A stretch of DNA of 64,000 bases from Streptococcus mitis subsp. hohhotensis (GCF_020089495.2 NZ_JAIRCA020000003.1:59589-123588), one strand, 5' to 3'. Shown: positions 9,764 to 18,515, counted from the stretch's first letter. Numbers and translations: made by a program. The notes: generated by a model not told the origin, from the sequence alone.

Positions 9764-10264
9764 TCATCTATTCTTTTCTTTAAAAGATTCATATATTTTT
9801 TTATATAAGTCTTTTATCTCTTTTTTCTTAGAATTCAACTCTTCGTTACCGTAGTCAAAATTTGCTACTACAAATCCCTCGTCAGCATTAGAAAAAGTAA
9901 AAAATTCTATTCCAATGAGTTTATTATGCTTAGAGTCCTCTATAGTGTCTCCTAAACCATTATTGAATTTCTTCACTTCTTCTTCACGAACTCCGACCCC
10001 CGCAGCAGCTCCATTTGCAATGATGTTTGAAAATACTTCTTCTGAAGATGCTAATTCTTTCACAGTTATGAAGTATATAGCTTCTTCCGTTTCTACTTGT
10101 CTCACTTTATTCCATTTTTCTGTATCACTAGAAGAAAGCGTATAGACTATTAACTCCAGTGTTGGTTTATTGGTATTTTCTTTTGTAATCATTTGTTTTC
10201 CAAAGAAGAAAATAGCAAGTAGCCCAGCTACAAAGATCAAAGCAATATAAATTATCTTTTTCAT
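9764..10264 (-). CDS. small membrane-anchored protein of bacteriocin locus
   Basis: This 166-residue protein has one N-terminal hydrophobic segment (residues ~3-21, IIYIALIFVAGLLAIFFFG) and an acidic, lysine-rich extracellular part. There is no lipobox cysteine. I do not recognise a domain. Its ATG overlaps the stop of the ABC ATPase gene (ATGA overlap), so it is the last gene of the bacteriocin operon. An immunity or accessory role is inferred only from this position. Confidence 0.7.
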   Translation of the reverse strand: MKKIIYIALIFVAGLLAIFFFGKQMITKENTNKPTLELIVYTLSSSDTEKWNKVRQVETEEAIYFITVKELASSEEVFSNIIANGAAAGVGVREEEVKKFNNGLGDTIEDSKHNKLIGIEFFTFSNADEGFVVANFDYGNEELNSKKKEIKDLYKKIYESFKEKNR

Positions 10265-10884
10265 ACATTATCCCCTATATCTTTCATATCAATGATCACA
10301 TCAACTTCGTTATAGACAGCTGGATCATGTGTCGCTATAATTACATATTTGTCTTCATCTCTTTCATTCAATAATAAACGAATAATTTCTTTTCCAATCT
10401 CACCATCTAAAGCTCCTGTAGGCTCATCTGCTAAGATAATTTTTCGTGGTTTCATTAACATTCTGGCAATAGCTACACGTTGAGCCTGCCCTCCAGACAA
10501 TTCATATATTTTTTGATGTAAATAGTCATTTGACAGTCCTACTTTTTCAAGTACATCAGTTATTGTTTTTTTGTCTTTAGTGATAAGTTTCAAATTATCA
10601 TATACTGTTTTGTTATCTATTAAAGAATAATTCTGAAATACATATCCAACAGTATTTTTAAAAAAAGTTCTTTCTTTTATCTTCCAAATATCTTGTTTAT
10701 CAACTAAAACATTCCCACTGTCAATTTTTTCTAATCTTCCTATAATGTTAAGAAGGGTGCTTTTACCAGAGCCAGAACCTCCAATCAATGCATAACTTTT
10801 TCCAGATTCAAATTTTAAATTTAAGTCTGTAAAGATCTTTTTTGAGCCGAAACTTTTTGAAACGTTCAAAAGGTCAATTGTCAT
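10261..10884 (-). CDS. ABC transporter ATP-binding protein, lactococcin 972 type
   Basis: This 207-residue ATPase has Walker A GGSGSGKS (35-42), the signature LSGGQ (129-133) and Walker B with ADEPTGALD (from ~152). It belongs to the small ATPases found with lactococcin-972-family bacteriocins. Together with the large membrane protein upstream (4-base ATGA overlap) it would form an exporter or immunity transporter. Base composition is more AT-rich than the neighbouring core genes, which suggests acquired DNA. Confidence 0.88.
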   Translation of the reverse strand: MTIDLLNVSKSFGSKKIFTDLNLKFESGKSYALIGGSGSGKSTLLNIIGRLEKIDSGNVLVDKQDIWKIKERTFFKNTVGYVFQNYSLIDNKTVYDNLKLITKDKKTITDVLEKVGLSNDYLHQKIYELSGGQAQRVAIARMLMKPRKIILADEPTGALDGEIGKEIIRLLLNERDEDKYVIIATHDPAVYNEVDVIIDMKDIGDNV

Positions 10885-12863
10885 GTTTCATCTCCTTTTA
10901 AAATTTTAGTATAGCTTTCAGATAATTTTCTAAAACTCATGATTATTGACAACATCAAAACGAGCAGAGAAGCGAGACCAATATATAGCAACTCTATTTG
11001 ACCTGTCATAAGAAATGTAAATAGGATAACGATTGTAATAGTCATCATAAAATACTTGAGACTTGAAATTGCTATATATGTTTTTGACAGACCTAAAATG
11101 ATTTTCTTCACATATTCATTCTGTTTTAGGGCAATATAAAGTTGGACATATTGATAAATGAGTATAAAGACAATACTGTAAATTATCTTCTGCAAAATTT
11201 GTGAAAGTAGAATTTGGTGCTCTAAGGACTGGATCTTTAATTTCACAATTTGGTAAACATCTACTGGATTCATTGAAAAATTCAACTGGCTAGCCATTTC
11301 ATTTATTTTATTTACCGCCTCAGGACTAAAAAGAGACTTATATGTTATATTACTAGCCAAAGAAAACTTGTTGTTTTCAATCATTTTGTCCGTATCTAAC
11401 ACAACAACAATGTTATCTTTACTATCTGCTACACTTGCGATTGGTAAAAACTCTTTCATTTTATGATTATCATCAGCATCTTCATTAAAATAAAAAATTT
11501 TTTTCCCATCAGGAATTATTTGTACTGCAATTTCTTCTTTTGTATAGTTTGTTCCAATAAATTGTTCTGCTACAACTGTATTTTCAATAGATTTCTGATT
11601 TTCTTTCCATTTCTCAGGAATATAGATGGTTGCTATCTTATTATCTAAAAGATGATAGTTTGTTCCATTCACTTTATTTTGTAGGTTAGCACCTGTTTGA
11701 TTGATATAAATCAACTCTTTATTTATTTCTGGATTCGTTATTCCGTCATTTTCTAATTGTTTAGAAAAGTCTTCTAAAACATGAGATGTTTTCATGAAAT
11801 CTGGAACATATGCCTTAGATCGGTCTATATATAAATAATCTAAGTTTTTTAAGGCAGCAGCTATCTGTAGATACTGACCATCCGAATCATTAACTTCTCC
11901 ATTTTTAGTAGAGTTACTTTCAATTCCAAGGAACTCAATCCTTCTCCAGTCTTTTACTGTGTCCCATGGTACTAAATTCTGTAGCTGGATGTTAATACTG
12001 GATTGACTACTCTTTGTTTCTTGTAAAAAAATTCCTGAGACAAGGATGATAATCGAAATAATGGCAAGCCATACGACAAAAATAAGTTTATTTTTCGCCT
12101 TGTTTTTAATAATTTCAATAGGCTTTTCAACCTGAATCGTCAACCAAAATAAAACAAAAGTAATGAGATCAATGATTTGAAATAGTATAAAATTCGTTAA
12201 AAGCAGAGAGAAAAATAACTTAGAACTATAGGTGAAGAAACCATTTCCCAAAAAAGAACTGTAAGAAATCATCAATAAAGCCATCATAATCAGTTCAAAA
12301 ATAAGAGAAATGCCATACTCTCTTCTTAGATCATATACAGGCAAGCCCAAAGAACGTCGTATCACTCCTTCTTTAATCTGCTTCGTTCTAACAACAAATA
12401 ACACAACTAATAAAGTTAAGTAAATCGAACTCATTAACAGTATTCTTAAAGTTCCAGTAAATTGTAAGATTCCTCCTATATACCAAGGATAAGCCATATA
12501 TACTGTTTGCAACCCCGTCATCGTAAGTGGTTTCAAACTATCTATATCCATTTTCCCAAGGGTGTAATACATCCCTATTATTGGTGCGGACTTTAATTGT
12601 TCATTGTTTTCATCATCGAAATTTACATACTTCAACTGACCAGAACTCTGAACGATTGGTTTGTAAATGGTAACCTTTTCCGTTTTTGATAAGTCACGAA
12701 CCATTTCGTATATTTCGTTATTAGAAAGATTACTTTTTCCTTGAATAGAAAAAGCACCATCAATTGGTAAAGGTACGGGGGTTTCAGTATCGCTGATAGT
12801 GACCAGACCAATTGCAGCAATCAAACAAAAGAAAAATCCAATGATACATAATTTTAATTTCAT
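10881..12863 (-). CDS. bacteriocin-associated integral membrane protein (DUF1430 type)
   Basis: This 660-residue membrane protein has an N-terminal span (CIIGFFFCLIAAIGLVTI), a short outside loop, a cluster of spans at ~130-285, a large extracellular domain (~290-535) and three to four C-terminal spans. The layout matches the seven-span protein that accompanies lactococcin-972-like bacteriocins and is thought to act with the ABC ATPase. I chose the ATG at 12863; a GTG two codons upstream is possible. It follows the precursor gene after an attenuator-like hairpin. Confidence 0.82.
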   Translation of the reverse strand: MKLKLCIIGFFFCLIAAIGLVTISDTETPVPLPIDGAFSIQGKSNLSNNEIYEMVRDLSKTEKVTIYKPIVQSSGQLKYVNFDDENNEQLKSAPIIGMYYTLGKMDIDSLKPLTMTGLQTVYMAYPWYIGGILQFTGTLRILLMSSIYLTLLVVLFVVRTKQIKEGVIRRSLGLPVYDLRREYGISLIFELIMMALLMISYSSFLGNGFFTYSSKLFFSLLLTNFILFQIIDLITFVLFWLTIQVEKPIEIIKNKAKNKLIFVVWLAIISIIILVSGIFLQETKSSQSSINIQLQNLVPWDTVKDWRRIEFLGIESNSTKNGEVNDSDGQYLQIAAALKNLDYLYIDRSKAYVPDFMKTSHVLEDFSKQLENDGITNPEINKELIYINQTGANLQNKVNGTNYHLLDNKIATIYIPEKWKENQKSIENTVVAEQFIGTNYTKEEIAVQIIPDGKKIFYFNEDADDNHKMKEFLPIASVADSKDNIVVVLDTDKMIENNKFSLASNITYKSLFSPEAVNKINEMASQLNFSMNPVDVYQIVKLKIQSLEHQILLSQILQKIIYSIVFILIYQYVQLYIALKQNEYVKKIILGLSKTYIAISSLKYFMMTITIVILFTFLMTGQIELLYIGLASLLVLMLSIIMSFRKLSESYTKILKGDET

Positions 12864-12880
12864 AAGCACTTACCATATTA

Positions 12881-12910
12881 CAAAAGACCCTATCTTATAA
12901 TCGGGTCTCT
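12881..12910 (-). terminator. hairpin between bacteriocin precursor and transporter genes
   Basis: On the minus strand AGACCC and GGGTCT enclose a loop and are followed by TTTTG. It lies between the precursor gene and the membrane-protein gene, so it may act as a partial terminator giving more precursor than transporter message. Confidence 0.6.
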
Positions 12911-12928
12911 TGTTTTCATAAATTATTT

Positions 12929-13267
12929 TTAAAATCTATAATAATCCCAATATGCATTTAATCGAATATCGCTCCAAGATTTTTTTTGCACTTGAATATG
13001 CCCATCCATAATCTTTTTTATCATAAGCTTTAACGGTTCCCCAATAATTCGTTACTGAAGATTTTGATCCAATATTATCTGGAGAACTAACAAAGTAATT
13101 CGAATAACCATAGTTATCATTTACACCATACTGCCATACATCAATAATGGGATATGGAGCAGGGTGTGCTGTAGTTGCACTAACAACACTAGCTGCAGTA
13201 GCAAAGCCAAAACTTAAAACACTTGCAACTAGAAAAACAGATGCTTTCTTATTAATTCTTTTTTCAT
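12929..13267 (-). pseudogene. lactococcin 972-family bacteriocin precursor, two apparent frameshifts
   Basis: Reading from the ATG at 13267 (AAGGAG 7 bases upstream) gives only 12 codons. Adding one A to the A6 run at codons 2-3 opens a frame with a signal peptide (SVFLVASVLSFGFATAAS), then a mature part with VWQYGVNDNYGYSNYF and SKSSVTNYW, matching the lactococcin 972 pattern. Near the end an A8 run carries one base too many; removing it gives the ending SWSDIRLNAYWDYYRF. Repaired, the product is about 112 residues, a normal precursor size. The rest of the operon is intact. The indels may be real, phase-variable or sequencing errors. Confidence 0.75.
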
Positions 13268-13637
13268 TTTACTTCTCCTTGAAGTTAAATATTTGATGAA
13301 GATTAAATAATAGTCCCTTTTTAGTCCATCCATATTACTTTAATATGAATTGATTATATTTAGGTTTTTAATCACCGTTATGGTATCTAGAGTCGTTAAA
13401 ATATCTCATAACTACCCCTCCTTTTAAAATTGAACACATATAAATGTATCCGTTTACATTTATTAATGTGGCACTTATTTTTTAGTTTGTCAAGTATTTA
13501 TAGTATATTTTTTATGTATAAAATGGGATTATCTATATATAAAACTGATTTACAAATCGATAAAAAACAATTATCAAATTTCTCTTGTCAATCAAATCGG
13601 CCGTTACAGTTTTTGTTACCTTGTTTAAAAAAATTGG
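13268..13637. other. intergenic stretch between bacteriocin locus and bioY
   Basis: This AT-rich gap holds the leader of the bacteriocin operon (minus strand) and the region upstream of the bioY promoter. An 87-codon open frame at 13430-13693 has no ribosome binding site, poor codon use and runs through the bioY promoter, so I do not call it a gene. Confidence 0.5.
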
Positions 13638-13697
13638 TTGACAATAATTACTCTACGAGTATAATAGTTACTATACATCAGAAAAGAGGTTAACTAT
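13638..13697 (+). promoter_or_regulatory. bioY promoter with BirA-like operator
   Basis: TTGACA (13638-13643) and TATAAT (13660-13665) are 16 bases apart. An inverted repeat, ATAGTTAC (13664-13671) and GTTAACTAT (13689-13697), spans the transcription start and the ribosome binding site. Half-sites of the TAGTTAAC type with a spacer of this size are typical of BirA control of biotin genes in Firmicutes. Confidence 0.7.
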
Positions 13698-13698
13698 T

Positions 13699-14235
13699 TT
13701 GAAAAAAGCTCACGTTTATGCTATCCCTGCTATTGGGGCTGCTCTCATTGCTGTTTTGGCACAAATCAGTCTTCCAATTGGACCTGTTCCCTTCACTCTG
13801 CAAAACTTTGCAATCGGCTTGATTGCTACTGTCTTTAGACCGAGAGAGGCTGTACTTTCTGTTGGACTCTATCTTCTTCTAGGTGCTATCGGTCTTCCTG
13901 TTTTTGCAGGAGGTGGAGCCGGATTGCAGGCGTTGGTTGGTCCTACTGCAGGCTATCTTTGGTTTTATCTTGTATACTCTGGACTTACTTCTTCCCTAAC
14001 TAACAGCAAGAGTGGTGTTGTCAAGATTTTTCTTGCCAACCTCTTGGGTGATGCCCTTGTTTTTGTCGGTGGGATTCTCAGCTTACATTTTCTTGCTGGA
14101 ATGGCATTTGAAAAAGCTCTTGTTGTGGGGGTCATTCCCTTTATCATTCCAGACCTTGGTAAACTTCTGGCTATTAGTTTTATTAGCCGTCCACTACTTC
14201 AGCGCCTTAAAAATCAGGCTTACTTTGCTAACTAA
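13699..14235 (+). CDS. bioY: biotin transporter BioY
   Basis: This 178-residue S-component takes up biotin through the membrane, alone or with an ECF module. It has about six spans and the BioY hallmarks (LAQISLPIGPVPFTLQ, GGGAGLQALVGPTAGYLWF, ANLLGDALVFVGG). The start is a TTG codon behind AGAGG; no in-frame ATG lies near it. It is a single gene, as in related streptococci, and the BirA-like site upstream fits repression when biotin is plentiful. Confidence 0.93.
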   Translation: MKKAHVYAIPAIGAALIAVLAQISLPIGPVPFTLQNFAIGLIATVFRPREAVLSVGLYLLLGAIGLPVFAGGGAGLQALVGPTAGYLWFYLVYSGLTSSLTNSKSGVVKIFLANLLGDALVFVGGILSLHFLAGMAFEKALVVGVIPFIIPDLGKLLAISFISRPLLQRLKNQAYFAN

Positions 14236-14237
14236 AA

Positions 14238-14279
14238 AAGGATATCGAGTTGTCATGACTCAGTATCCTTTTCTTTTAT
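14238..14279 (+). terminator. bioY terminator
   Basis: AAGGATA and TATCCTT frame a longer imperfect stem followed by TTCTTTT. Confidence 0.8.
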
Positions 14280-14288
14280 TTTGAAAAC

Positions 14289-14504
14289 TTAGTTGCCTTT
14301 AAAGGCATCCACCATCGTTTGAAATTCTTCATTGGAGAGAGTAATCCCTTTGCCCATTTTAGTATGATCTGGACTCCAAGCACGAATATCAAACTTTGCA
14401 GGAGCACCATTAAAGCTCACACGGTTGATTTCCTTGGTCCAACCTTTTTCGTTTTCAGAAAGAGTCAACAAGTGCTCTTCAATTTCAAATGTAAATTCTG
14501 CCAT
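14289..14504 (-). CDS. YdbC family PC4-like DNA-binding protein
   Basis: This 71-residue protein matches the YdbC/PC4 family: FTFEIEEHLLTLSENEKGW, then NRVSFNGAPAKFDIRAW and GKGITLSNEEF. Family members form dimers that bind single-stranded nucleic acid. The gene is complete, with an AAAAAAGGAGAAGAAA ribosome binding site before the ATG. It is divergent from the 106-residue gene to the right, with a perfect palindrome between them. The biological role is unsettled. Confidence 0.85.
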   Translation of the reverse strand: MAEFTFEIEEHLLTLSENEKGWTKEINRVSFNGAPAKFDIRAWSPDHTKMGKGITLSNEEFQTMVDAFKGN

Positions 14505-14537
14505 TTTCTTCTCCTTTTTTAGCTTTCATTTGATTAT

Positions 14538-14576
14538 TCGTAAAATCTTGTAGATTTTACGAAAATTTTATATAAT
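14538..14576 (+). promoter_or_regulatory. promoter with 10-bp-arm palindrome over the -35
   Basis: TCGTAAAATC and GATTTTACGA (14538-14562) form a perfect inverted repeat with a 5-base centre. TTGTAG (14548-14553) inside it is 17 bases from TATAAT (14571-14576). The palindrome therefore covers the -35 of the downstream gene like a repressor operator. Confidence 0.55.
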
Positions 14577-14602
14577 ATTGATATAAAAGAAGGGAGGCCA
14601 CT

Positions 14603-14923
14603 ATGAGACATAAATTCCAGCAAGTTCTAGATAAAATACATGACTTTTTAAATGGACATGACCAACCAGACCAGACTGAAAACAACTCCCTTACAGCCAC
14701 TATTGAAGAGGCTATCCAGAAACAAACCGCTGTTCACCTTATCTTGTCTGAGACAAGTTTTACAGGTGACATCATCAAATACGATCAACAGCGCCAGCAA
14801 ATTATCGTGAAAAATTTTGCTAAAAATGTGACTCGTATTATCCGCATAAGCGATATTCAACGCCTACGATTTGTCCCGTCAACTGTCCAAACAGCCCAAA
14901 AAAATATATTTAAGAAAGAGTGA
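14603..14923 (+). CDS. conserved hypothetical protein, YolD/Sm-like
   Basis: This 106-residue protein starts behind GGGAGG. The N-terminal 40 residues are polar and helical. The C-terminal part alternates beta strands (AVHLILSETSFTGDIIKY, QQIIVKNF, TRIIRISDIQRLRFV), a pattern like YolD or Sm-like small beta-barrels. I cannot assign a function. It is a single gene with its own promoter and a strong terminator. Confidence 0.75.
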   Translation: MRHKFQQVLDKIHDFLNGHDQPDQTENNSLTATIEEAIQKQTAVHLILSETSFTGDIIKYDQQRQQIIVKNFAKNVTRIIRISDIQRLRFVPSTVQTAQKNIFKKE

Positions 14924-14955
14924 GATGTAGTTGCTTCATCCCACTCTTTTTTCTT
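14913..14955 (+). terminator. bidirectional terminator
   Basis: AAAGAGTGAGATG and CATCCCACTCTTT form a long stem followed by T residues on both strands. It serves the hypothetical gene and the convergent ATP-cone gene. Confidence 0.85.
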
Positions 14956-15292
14956 AGCGAATTTGTTCAAAATGTAAATGAACCGCGATGTGATCTCCAT
15001 AACCACTTCTTTCCAAGTCACGTTGTAGACGATAGGAAATATAGTGTTCTGCAATGGTAATGTAACCTGCACCCAATAAACGATGCTCAACCAAAGACTG
15101 AATCATGCTGATGGTAGCACGTTCCACCTTGGCTTCTTCCAAATCCAAAACCACTTTCTTAGTGACTTGTGCAAGGTTTTGACGCAAATCATCTGTCAAT
15201 ACATAGACAGTCTGAGCTGCCTTTAAGATGGCTTGGTAAATCTTATCTGGATTAAATTCAGCAATTTCTCCATCACGTTTGATTACTTGCAT
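14954..15292 (-). CDS. stand-alone ATP-cone domain protein
   Basis: This 112-residue protein is almost entirely an ATP-cone: QVIKRDGEIAEFNPDKIYQAILKA at the N-terminus, then the helical part and TISMIQSLVEHRLL. ATP-cones normally sit at the N-terminus of ribonucleotide reductases or in NrdR, where they sense ATP and dATP. Here there is no catalytic or zinc-finger domain attached. It lies 11 bases after trmD in the same direction and is probably co-transcribed with it. Confidence 0.85.
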   Translation of the reverse strand: MQVIKRDGEIAEFNPDKIYQAILKAAQTVYVLTDDLRQNLAQVTKKVVLDLEEAKVERATISMIQSLVEHRLLGAGYITIAEHYISYRLQRDLERSGYGDHIAVHLHFEQIR

Positions 15293-15303
15293 AGGTTTCT
15301 CCT

Positions 15304-16023
15304 TTATTCTTTGTTTTCTTTAATTTTTGCCAGCATTTTTTCTTCTTCTGCTGTCAGTTGATAATTTTCTAACAAATCTGGTCTGCGCTCGTAGGTTTTC
15401 TTTAAACTCTCATACAGGCGCCACTGACGAATCTTTTCATGGTGTCCACTCATCAGTACATCTGGGACAACCATGCCTCGGTAATCATAGGGACGTGTAT
15501 ACTGAGGGTATTCGAGAAGGCCTGAAGAAAAACTATCATCTTGGTGGCTAGACTCTTTGCCAATCACTTCTGGAATCAGGCGAACCGTCGCATCAATCAT
15601 GGTCATGGCCGCCAATTCCCCACCAGTCAGGACATAGTCTCCCAAGGAAATTTCATCGGTTACCAAGGTCTTGATACGCTCATCATAGCCCTCATAGTGA
15701 CCACAGATAAAGATCAGTTCCTCTTCTTTGGCCAAATCCTCAGCATAGGCCTGATCAAACTGCTTTCCAGCTGGATCGAGGAGAATAACGCGCGGATTTT
15801 TCTTTTCAATAGCATCAAAGGCATCGAAAATGGGTTGAGCTCGGAGCAACATCCCCTGACCGCCTCCGTAGGGCTCATCGTCTACATGGCGGGCCTTTTC
15901 AGCATTTTCTCGAAAATTATGATACTGGATATCCAAGAGACCTTTTTCTCGAGCCTTTCCAACGATTGAGTGCTCCAGTGGAGAAAACATCTCTGGAAAG
16001 AGGGTTAAAATATCAATCTTCAT
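15304..16023 (-). CDS. trmD: tRNA (guanine(37)-N1)-methyltransferase
   Basis: This 239-residue SPOUT enzyme methylates G37 of certain tRNAs and so prevents frameshifting. It shows [26 protein letters not shown] and [11 protein letters not shown], which form the AdoMet-binding trefoil knot, and [11 protein letters not shown]. Its start lies inside the end of rimM (11-base overlap), the usual pairing. Confidence 0.97.
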   Translation of the reverse strand: MKIDILTLFPEMFSPLEHSIVGKAREKGLLDIQYHNFRENAEKARHVDDEPYGGGQGMLLRAQPIFDAFDAIEKKNPRVILLDPAGKQFDQAYAEDLAKEEELIFICGHYEGYDERIKTLVTDEISLGDYVLTGGELAAMTMIDATVRLIPEVIGKESSHQDDSFSSGLLEYPQYTRPYDYRGMVVPDVLMSGHHEKIRQWRLYESLKKTYERRPDLLENYQLTAEEEKMLAKIKENKE

Positions 16024-16531
16024 CGTCTAACCCTTCTAAGATTTCCACATCGACACGGTTATTTGGAATATCAACATTGAGAACCACTGGTGGGATATAA
16101 GGCAAGAGCAAGTCACGTTTACCTTTTCGCTTGACCACCCAGACATCGTTGGCACCTGGTTGCAGGATTTCCTTGATGGTTCCAACCAAGTTATCTCCCT
16201 CATAGACTTCTAAACCGATAATCTCATGATAGTAGAATTCACCATCATCTAGGTCATTCAAATCTTCCTCAGCGACCTTGAGACTGTATCCCTTGTACTT
16301 TTCGATAGCATTGATATGGTACATATCTTTGAATTTAATAATGTCAAAGTTCTTCTGCTTACGGTGACTAGCGATGGTCACTGTTTGAACAAACTGATCT
16401 CTTTCATCAAACAAGGCCAGCTCAGCCCCTTTTTTAAACCGTTCTTCTGCAAAATCCGTCACAGATAAGACCCGCATCTCACCCTGTAACCCCTGCGTAT
16501 TGACAATTTTCCCAACATTAAAGTAATTCAT
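16013..16531 (-). CDS. rimM: ribosome maturation factor RimM
   Basis: This 172-residue protein helps mature the 30S head region by acting with protein S19. The N-terminal RimM domain ([19 protein letters not shown]) and the C-terminal PRC barrel ([14 protein letters not shown]) are both complete. It is translationally coupled to trmD. Confidence 0.96.
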   Translation of the reverse strand: MNYFNVGKIVNTQGLQGEMRVLSVTDFAEERFKKGAELALFDERDQFVQTVTIASHRKQKNFDIIKFKDMYHINAIEKYKGYSLKVAEEDLNDLDDGEFYYHEIIGLEVYEGDNLVGTIKEILQPGANDVWVVKRKGKRDLLLPYIPPVVLNVDIPNNRVDVEILEGLDDED

Positions 16532-16607
16532 CTTGTCTCCTGTAGTCTGTTTCTATCTTTTATTTTATCACGTTCCAAGGATTTTCTCAAGTTGGATAGA
16601 TCCTATC

Positions 16608-17463
16608 TTATGGGCCTACTACTTCTTCAAAAAATTCACCAATAAGTTGATTAAACTCTTTAGGATGGTCATTCATCGGTTGGTGTTTGCTATCTTAAAT
16701 CGTTACTTGACGCGCATTGGGATTTAAGGCAATGATACCATCGTAGATCATTTTTAGGTGTTTGGGAAAATCATTTTCTCCTCTTACTAAAAGCATGGGA
16801 GGATTTCCTTGATAACCTTCTATCTCATGGACAGCCCAAAAACCTGTGATTCCAAGGTTCAAAAACATCTCGCCCAGTTTCTATAATGGCCGTCTTGACT
16901 AATTCTCTTGTGATAGGATTATCTGTACACATTTTTGAGTTCTTATCTGCAATCATCTTCCAAGGAATCGTTTTATACATAAGGGAACTATATTTTATGC
17001 GATTTCTCTCTTTATCTGATAGGTAACGATGCTGTCCCCAACTATCCACCATAACCAAGGCTAGGACTCTTTCTGGATGGCGATAGGTATACTCTTGAAG
17101 TGGATTTCCTCCCCAAGAATGACCAACCAATATCACCTTATCTAGCTGGAAATAGGACAAAATAGCATCTACATCTTGAACAGCGCCTTCCAAGTCAGGT
17201 AAACCAACTTTCATAGGTGATTCACCCTGTCCTCTAACATTGACAAAGTAGAGGTCAAATCCTTCAAAAGCATCATACTGGTGAGCCCACATCTGACTAC
17301 GGCCACAAGCTCCATGATAAAAAATAATGTGGCCTTTATTTGTGTTTCCAGGACGATGATAAACAACTAAATCACAATCTACGACTGGTATAATGTGACG
17401 TACCAAAGTCTCAGGTTTTCTGTTATAAAAAGCAATAGCTTCAGCTATATCATTTTGCTTCAT
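16608..17463 (-). pseudogene. alpha/beta hydrolase, frameshifted and with a nonsense codon
   Basis: The first 212 codons encode an alpha/beta hydrolase with the oxyanion motif FYHGACG (48-54) and the nucleophile Ser116 in VGHSWGGN. After PWNHRF the frame is lost near 16840, in a T-rich run. The next frame continues the fold with VRGENDFPKHLKM (catalytic acid region), then a TAA within QVTI-DSKHQPM just before the catalytic His, and ends with FEEVVGP at 16608. The intact part lacks Asp and His of the triad, so it should be inactive. Confidence 0.75.
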
Positions 17464-17587
17464 TTCTAAACTCTCTCTTCTTTATCCTAGTATTATTCTT
17501 TTTATCTATTTTATCATGCCATATTAAAATCATCATTTTCTAAACTTAATTACATTAAAATTTTTGAATTTTCTGTATCATTTAGAT

Positions 17588-17613
17588 AAAGAAAAAGACT
17601 GCTAAGCAATCTT
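17588..17613 (-). terminator. EamA transporter gene terminator
   Basis: On the minus strand AAGATTGC and GCAGTCTT form a stem followed by TTTCTTT. It overlaps the stop codon. Confidence 0.75.
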
Positions 17614-18515
17614 TACTTTTTTCTCATCAGATTCATGCCTAAAATTCCAGCAATAATCATAGTGGCTCCTATCACATGGTAGCTATAAATTGGTTCGTGG
17701 AGGATAAGAGCTCCGGCTAGAATAGTTAAAACTGTTCCAAGATTACCAAAGACACTGACGGTTGATGCTCCAAGTCGAACAATAGCATAGATAGAGAGAC
17801 TACCAGTAACGATAGAGGCTAAAATTCCCAAATAGAGAATTGAAAGCAGATAGGGCAGCTGTCCGAGCGGTACAAAGTAAGCTAATATGTTCCCCTCTAG
17901 ATAGTGCGAGGTCAGACTCAGCGTATTAAAGGCGACGAAGCCAACAAATATCACAACAGCTGTCATATCCATAGCCCGATAGCGTCCTCCTTTAGACTTG
18001 CTAAGGATATTGTTTAGTGCATTGGCGAGAACAGATCCCAACATCAAGAGAAAACCAAAGCTAGCAGTCTCAGTACCAAAGTTAGCTCCTTTACTAAGGA
18101 AGATGAAAACTACTCCTGCTACGGATAAAAATAAAAAGAACTTTTGAAGCAAGCTTGTCTTTTCCTTGAGAAAGGCCGATGCTAAAAGGAGAGTAAAAAT
18201 CGGGACAAGAGCCTGTAAAATTCCAGCTTCAGAAGACGAAATATACTGTAAAGCAAAGGATTGAAAAATAAAAAAGAGAAGAGGATAGAAAAAACTCATA
18301 GGAAGAATAGAAAGAATATCTTTTCTACTTAAACTCACTTTAATAAGTTTGGTTTGATAAAGAACAACCATTACTAAAGCTGCGATTGTATAGCGATGCG
18401 CTAAGTTTGTGAGAGGACTGGCATAGCCTAAAGCAATCTTAGTAAATAAAAAAGAAAATCCAATGATTGCTGAAAAGGATAAGACTGCTAGGTAAGCTTT
18501 TGTTTTCTCTTTCAT
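17613..18515 (-). CDS. EamA/DMT family transporter
   Basis: This 300-residue protein has ten hydrophobic spans in two repeats (residues ~8-140 and 150-297), the layout of EamA-family metabolite exporters. The N-terminal repeat contains SFLFTKIALGYASPLTNLAHR and the second ends with HVIGATMIIAGILGM. The start is ATG after AAAAGGAG. It is a single gene. The substrate is unknown; such proteins often export amino acids or sugars. Confidence 0.85.
   Translation of the reverse strand: MKEKTKAYLAVLSFSAIIGFSFLFTKIALGYASPLTNLAHRYTIAALVMVVLYQTKLIKVSLSRKDILSILPMSFFYPLLFFIFQSFALQYISSSEAGILQALVPIFTLLLASAFLKEKTSLLQKFFLFLSVAGVVFIFLSKGANFGTETASFGFLLMLGSVLANALNNILSKSKGGRYRAMDMTAVVIFVGFVAFNTLSLTSHYLEGNILAYFVPLGQLPYLLSILYLGILASIVTGSLSIYAIVRLGASTVSVFGNLGTVLTILAGALILHEPIYSYHVIGATMIIAGILGMNLMRKK

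Noticed and set aside
13430..13693. 87-codon plus-strand frame before bioY
   Set aside because: It has no ribosome binding site, unusual composition, and runs through the bioY promoter and operator.
15541..15969. 142-codon plus-strand frame opposite trmD
   Set aside because: It is the antisense shadow of trmD, with no start signals of its own.
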